From Zoogloea sp021286885 (GTDB lineage Bacteria > Pseudomonadota > Gammaproteobacteria > Burkholderiales > Rhodocyclaceae), in NCBI RefSeq assembly GCF_041915215.1, contig NZ_JAYSBV010000003.1: a DNA stretch of 64,000 nt. One strand, given 5' to 3'. The translations under genes and the position numbers were made by a program. Position 1 is the first letter of the stretch, and each line of letters starts with the position of its first letter. This document shows positions 60,180 through 64,000 of the stretch, piece after piece. Below the pieces are notes generated by a model. That model saw only the letters and a program-made list of their open reading frames with translations. It was not told the origin of the DNA and did no database searches.

Positions 60180-60743
60180 ATGGCAACCCATCACGCAGTA
60201 CAAGGGGTGCTCGGCGCCCTGGCCGACCATCTGCAGGAACGCCTGGAACCACTGCTTCAGCCCGGATGTGTGCAGGTCTTGGGCTCCCAGGATCTGGCCC
60301 AAGGGCCCCAGCACAACCAGCTGGGTATTTATTTGTACCGAATCGGCGTAGACCCTTTCTCCCGCAGCGCCAACGGAACCCCGCCCGGGCGGAGTGAAGG
60401 GGCCGGCTCTGCCGGGGCTGATCTGGCGGTCACGCTCCATGTGCTGCTGCTGGGCTGGAGCCCAGATTCAGTGGCGGAAATGTCCCAACTAGCAGCAGCC
60501 ATGCAAGTGTTGGGCCACGGCATCACCCTGGGTAGCGAAGTCATGGCCAGCCGCGACCCAGGCTGGGAGAGTGAGGAAACCGTCCAGGTGATTCCCGAAG
60601 AGATGAGCAACGAAACCCTGCTCCGGTTGTGGAACACCCTGCCAGGTTCTTATCGGCTTTCGGTGCCCTATCTGATCCGTAATTTGCGCCTGCATTCGGT
60701 CGACTGCCAGCCTGCGACCACTTCCTTCCTTAATATGGGTTAG
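60180..60743 (+). CDS. DUF4255 / Pvc16-like protein
   Basis: 187 residues. N-terminal DUF4255 pattern: AVQGVLGALADHLQERLEPLL...VQVLGSQDLAQGPQHNQLGIYLYRIGVDPFSRS, then ADLAVTLHVLLLGWSPDSVAEMSQLAAAMQVLGHG, then PGSYRLSVPYLIRNLRLHS. In contractile injection systems this domain (Pvc16) caps the sheath/tube. AAGGA precedes the ATG by seven bases. No sheath, tube, baseplate or ATPase genes are in the window. Family call from memory of the motif order. Confidence 0.7.
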   Translation: MATHHAVQGVLGALADHLQERLEPLLQPGCVQVLGSQDLAQGPQHNQLGIYLYRIGVDPFSRSANGTPPGRSEGAGSAGADLAVTLHVLLLGWSPDSVAEMSQLAAAMQVLGHGITLGSEVMASRDPGWESEETVQVIPEEMSNETLLRLWNTLPGSYRLSVPYLIRNLRLHSVDCQPATTSFLNMG

Positions 60744-60823
60744 GGGCTTGCTGGGCGTTTGCCCAGAGCCCTTGCCCAGCCTGCCTTAAGGCGTACTTAA
60801 GACAGGCTGGGGACACTGGCAGG

Positions 60824-61972
60824 ATGATGAAAATCCTGCTTGCTCCAGTCTGGAAAGCCGCGCTCGTGGGCTGTTTGCTCCATGGGCTGTCTGCAGGCGC
60901 GTGGGCCCAGAATGGCCCAAACCCTGCCACGCCCACCGCCCTGCTTGCGTTCACGCCCAGCCAGATCCAGGCCCTGGGTATCCGCACTCAGCCCGTGCAG
61001 GCTCCCCAGCCCGCCGAAAGCCCCGCCCTGCCAGCCCAGGTCAGCATTCCCAACGATCAGCAGCGGGTGGTGGCGGCCCCCCTGGCGGGCTTGGTTGAAA
61101 GCCTGGGCGCTGCCCCGGGCGAAGCCGTGCGGGCGGGCCAGGTACTGGTGCGCATCGCCAGCCCCCAGGCCCTGGAGCTGCAACGGGACCGGCTCCAGGC
61201 CGAGGCCCAAACCACCTTGGCCCGGCAAAGCCTGGCGCGGGACGAACAACTCTTCAAGGAAGGCCTGATCGCCGAATCCCGGCTCCAGCAGACCCGTGCC
61301 CTGGCGGCCCAAGCCCAGGCCCAGTTGCAGGAACGCCGCCAGGAGCTGGGCTTGGCCCAGGCTGCCGATGGCCAGCATCTGCTGCTGCGTGCGCCCATCG
61401 CCGGGCATGTGCTGGAACAACTGGTCAGCGTGGGGCAACGGGTGGAAGCGGCCACCCCTTTGTATCGCATCGCCCGCCTGCAGCCCCTGAATCTGGAGAT
61501 TCAGGCCCCCCTGGATGTGGCCCAGCAGGCCAAGCCGGGCACGGCGCTGGAGGTGCTGGGCCTGAGCAACCAGAAAGACTCGAAAGACCAGAAAGTGAGC
61601 GGCCAGCTCATCACCGTGGGCCGGCATATGGATGCAGGCAACCAGAGCGTGTTGCTGCGGGGCCGGATCGACCAGGGGGCCGAGCAACTGCGCCCTGGGC
61701 AAGGCGTGTCTGTGCGTCTGAGTTTGTCGGCCAGCGCGAAAGCCCAGGAGCCCAGCATCCCCGCCCGAGCGGTGGTCCACCAGAACAAGCAGACCTGGGT
61801 GTTTGTGGCTGCCCGGGAAGGCGCCCAGAGCGGTTTTCGCCCAACGCCCGTGCGCCTCAATGGTCAGCGGGGCGATGCGGTGGGGGTGAGCGGTCTGGCA
61901 CCGGATGCCCAGGTGGTGGTGGACGGCATCGCAGCCCTCAAGGCCCGCTGGCTGGGCATAGGCGCCGAGTAA
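60824..61972 (+). CDS. RND periplasmic adaptor (second efflux system)
   Basis: 382 residues with a signal peptide (VGCLLHGLSAGAWAQ). Membrane-fusion protein: lipoyl half-motifs (APLAGLVESLGAAPGEAVRAGQVLVRIASP, RAPIAGHVLEQLVSVGQRVEAATPLYRIA) flank a coiled-coil hairpin (LQLQRDRLQAEAQTTLARQSLARDEQLFKEGL-like region), then the beta-barrel domain. It lacks the His-rich segments of the CzcB at 48209. It is followed 33 bases later by its pump gene, so they form one unit. Confidence 0.88.
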   Translation: MMKILLAPVWKAALVGCLLHGLSAGAWAQNGPNPATPTALLAFTPSQIQALGIRTQPVQAPQPAESPALPAQVSIPNDQQRVVAAPLAGLVESLGAAPGEAVRAGQVLVRIASPQALELQRDRLQAEAQTTLARQSLARDEQLFKEGLIAESRLQQTRALAAQAQAQLQERRQELGLAQAADGQHLLLRAPIAGHVLEQLVSVGQRVEAATPLYRIARLQPLNLEIQAPLDVAQQAKPGTALEVLGLSNQKDSKDQKVSGQLITVGRHMDAGNQSVLLRGRIDQGAEQLRPGQGVSVRLSLSASAKAQEPSIPARAVVHQNKQTWVFVAAREGAQSGFRPTPVRLNGQRGDAVGVSGLAPDAQVVVDGIAALKARWLGIGAE

Positions 61973-62005
61973 ATCGCCCAAGAACCCTGAGGCCTTGAGA
62001 TTTCC

Positions 62006-64000
62006 ATGCTTGCGCGACTGATCGAATTTTCCCTGGCCCAGCGCCTGCTGGTGCTGGTGGCCACCGTATTGCTGGCGGGCGCCGGCCTGCAGGCCTGGCA
62101 ACAGCTGCCGGTGGATGCCTTTCCGGATGTTTCTACCCCCCAGGTCAAGCTGATCCTGAAAGCCCCGGGGATGACTCCGGAAGAGGTGGAAGCCCGCATC
62201 ACCATCCCCATCGAACAGGAAATGCTGGGCATTCCCCGGGAACGCCTGTTGCGCTCCACTTCCAAGTACGCCCTGGCCGATGTGACCCTCGATTTTGAGG
62301 AAGGCACCGACGTTTACTGGGCACGCCAGCAGGTTTCCGAGCGCCTGAATGGGGTGCTGGGCAACCTACCGCCGGGGGTGAGCGGGGGCCTCGCACCCAT
62401 CACCACGCCCTTGGGCGAGATGTTCATGTTCACCATCGAAGGCCCCCTCAGCCTGGCTGAGAAACGCATTCTGCTGGATTGGACCTTGCGCCCGGCCTTG
62501 CGCACCGTGCCCGGCGTGGCAGACGTGAACAGCCTGGGCGGCGAAGTGCGCACCTTTGAAGTGAGCCCCGACCCGGCCGCCCTCGCCGCCCGGGGCATCC
62601 CCCTGGCCCAGCTCCAGGCTGCGCTTGAGGCCAATAACCGCAACGACGGGGCCGGGCGTCTGCAAGAAGGCGAAGAAACCCTGCTGGTACGGGCCGAAGG
62701 CGCCATTCAGACCCTGGACGATGTGCGCGCCATTGTGCTGCGCAGCCGGGAAGGCCAGGTGCTGCGGGTGGGCGATGTGGCCCAGGTGCATTACGGTGCC
62801 CTCACCCGCTACGGCGCGGTGACCCGCAACGGGCGCGGCGAGGCCGTGGAAGGCTTGGTACTGGGGCTGCGCGGTGCCAACGCGGCCCAGGTGGTGGATG
62901 GGGTCAAGGCCCGCTTGGCCGAGCTGGCCCCCCAGTTGCCGCCCGGGGTGGAGATCCGCCCCTTCTACGACCGCAGCGAACTGGTGGATCGGGCCATTCA
63001 TACCGTCACCCAGGCCCTGGGCGAGGCCATCGTGCTGGTGGTGGTCTTGCTTCTGGCCTTCCTGGGGAACCTGCGCGCCGCGCTGGTGGTGGCGCTGATG
63101 CTGCCCCTGGCGGCCTTGTCCACCTTCATCGCCATGCGTTTTGCCGGCATGTCGGCCAATCTGATGAGCCTGGGTGGCCTCGCCATTGCCATCGGGATGC
63201 TGGTGGATGCTGCCGTGGTGGTGGTGGAAAACGTGGAAAGCCAGTTTGCCGCCGAAGGTGCTGCCCGGCATCTGCCCCGCCTGCATCTGGTGTTCCGCGC
63301 AACCCGGGAAGTGGCTGCGCCGGTGGCTTCGGGCATCCTGATCATCATCATCGTGTTTCTGCCCCTGCTCACCCTGGAAGGGCTGGAAGGCAAGCTATTT
63401 GGCCCGGTGGCGCTGTCCATCGTGTTTGCGCTGGCGTCGTCCTTGTTCCTCTCGCTCACCGTGGTGCCGGTGCTGGCGTCTTTTCTGCTCAAGCAAGGGG
63501 ATGCCCATGAGCCCTGGCTGGTGCGCACCCTGGATGGCCTATATCGCCCTTTGCTGGAGTGCGTGCTGGCCCGGGGGCGGCTGGCGGGCGGCTTGGCCCT
63601 GGCCAGCCTGGGGGCAGCCGCCCTCGCCTATCTGGCCCTGGGTAAAACCTTCATGCCCACCATGGATGAGGGTGATCTGATCATGCAGGTGCAAAAGCTG
63701 CCCTCCATCAGCCTGCCCCAAACCATTGCCCTGGATACGCGCATCCAGCAGGCGGTGCTGGCGCGGGTGCCGGAGGTGCAGTCCATCGTGGCCCGGAGTG
63801 GTTCGGACGAACTGGGTCTGGATCCGATGGGCCTCAACGAAACCGATACCTTTCTGGTGCTCAAGCCCCGCAACGAATGGCGCCAGCCCGACAAGGACTG
63901 GCTGGTGGATCAGATCCGCCAGGTGATGAACGACTTCCCCGGGGTGGGCCTCAACTTCACCCAGCCCATCGACATGCGGGTGTCCGAGATGCTGACCGGG
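62006..64000 (+). CDS. RND efflux pump of the heavy-metal family, N-terminal part (cut by window end)
   Basis: 665 codons are visible, open to the last base of the window. The ATG at 62006 gives the normal RND start (MLARLIEFSLAQRLLVLVATV). It aligns along its length with CusA/CzcA pumps (LPVDAFPDVSTPQVKL..., NLRAALVVALMLPLAAL, LIIIIVFLPLLTLEGLEGKLF, FMPTMDEGDLI). In TM4 it reads GGLAIAIGMLVDAAVVVVEN: Asp401 and Glu408 match CzcA Asp408 and Glu415, but the first Asp (402 in CzcA) is Ala395. It belongs to a different HME subgroup from the CzcA at 45069. Substrate not assigned. Confidence 0.92.
   Translation, partial: MLARLIEFSLAQRLLVLVATVLLAGAGLQAWQQLPVDAFPDVSTPQVKLILKAPGMTPEEVEARITIPIEQEMLGIPRERLLRSTSKYALADVTLDFEEGTDVYWARQQVSERLNGVLGNLPPGVSGGLAPITTPLGEMFMFTIEGPLSLAEKRILLDWTLRPALRTVPGVADVNSLGGEVRTFEVSPDPAALAARGIPLAQLQAALEANNRNDGAGRLQEGEETLLVRAEGAIQTLDDVRAIVLRSREGQVLRVGDVAQVHYGALTRYGAVTRNGRGEAVEGLVLGLRGANAAQVVDGVKARLAELAPQLPPGVEIRPFYDRSELVDRAIHTVTQALGEAIVLVVVLLLAFLGNLRAALVVALMLPLAALSTFIAMRFAGMSANLMSLGGLAIAIGMLVDAAVVVVENVESQFAAEGAARHLPRLHLVFRATREVAAPVASGILIIIIVFLPLLTLEGLEGKLFGPVALSIVFALASSLFLSLTVVPVLASFLLKQGDAHEPWLVRTLDGLYRPLLECVLARGRLAGGLALASLGAAALAYLALGKTFMPTMDEGDLIMQVQKLPSISLPQTIALDTRIQQAVLARVPEVQSIVARSGSDELGLDPMGLNETDTFLVLKPRNEWRQPDKDWLVDQIRQVMNDFPGVGLNFTQPIDMRVSEMLTG

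Overview
The window is GC-rich, gene-dense chromosomal DNA, probably from a betaproteobacterium. The evidence is the linked ilvB-ilvH-ilvC-pssA-leuA biosynthetic order, the rpsP-rimM-trmD-rplS operon, the style of FtsK/LolA/RarA, SerS and LexA, a periplasmic-type PHB depolymerase and a CzcICBA-like metal efflux operon. A member of the Rhodocyclales (Azospira/Dechloromonas-like) fits best, but that is inference from gene content only. No insertion sequence, CRISPR array, rRNA or prophage module was seen. There is one tRNA gene, tRNA-Ser(CGA) at 44.1 kb.

Layout. 0-4.7 kb: branched-chain amino acid synthesis (end of ilvB, ilvH, ilvC, then pssA and leuA). 4.7-8.5 kb: DUF2069 protein and wrbA (minus strand), a YihY/BrkB-like membrane protein, and a large PilZ-type protein. 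8.7-10.8 kb: rpsP-rimM-trmD-rplS. 11.1-14.8 kb: a FabMG-like enoyl reductase and an orphan peptide-binding lipoprotein. 14.9-22.8 kb is an accessory stretch: a subtilase that has lost its catalytic Ser, a small secreted protein, a TfoX-like protein, a beta-helix protein, a two-receiver protein, a UvrD-like helicase and an outer-membrane protein. 22.9-28.5 kb: MATE transporter, lexA, peroxiredoxin, slyD and a fused double-ATPase peptide ABC subunit. 28.5-33.7 kb (minus strand): HAD phosphatase, a small membrane protein coupled to a NosR/NirI-type flavo-iron-sulfur membrane protein, an Smr-domain protein and trxB.

33.9-44.3 kb: Crp-family regulator, ftsK, lolA, rarA, MAPEG protein, PHB depolymerase, a small conserved protein, serS, an AhpD-like protein and tRNA-Ser. 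44.3-45.0 kb: a two-gene cassette bounded by terminators directly downstream of the tRNA. 45.1-51.3 kb: a minus-strand czcI-czcC-czcB-czcA-like operon for divalent metal export. 51.4-58.8 kb: two small proteins (one NUDIX), an Ala/Pro/Lys-rich protein with a ribbon-helix-helix-like tail and a repeat-rich leader, a LysR/EamA divergent pair, YigZ, and prpF translationally coupled to a CLC antiporter. 58.8-60.7 kb: a KfrA-like coiled-coil DNA-binding protein facing an orphan DUF4255/Pvc16-like protein. 60.8 kb to the end: a second RND efflux system (adaptor and pump, cut by the window edge).

The most interesting material is accessory: the KfrA/Pvc16 pair with repeat-rich control DNA; the tRNA-proximal two-gene cassette; the ribbon-helix-helix-like gene with a palindromic leader; the pseudo-subtilase; the NosR-like pair without any nos genes; and a peptide ABC importer whose binding protein and ATPase lie 12 kb apart with no permease in the window.
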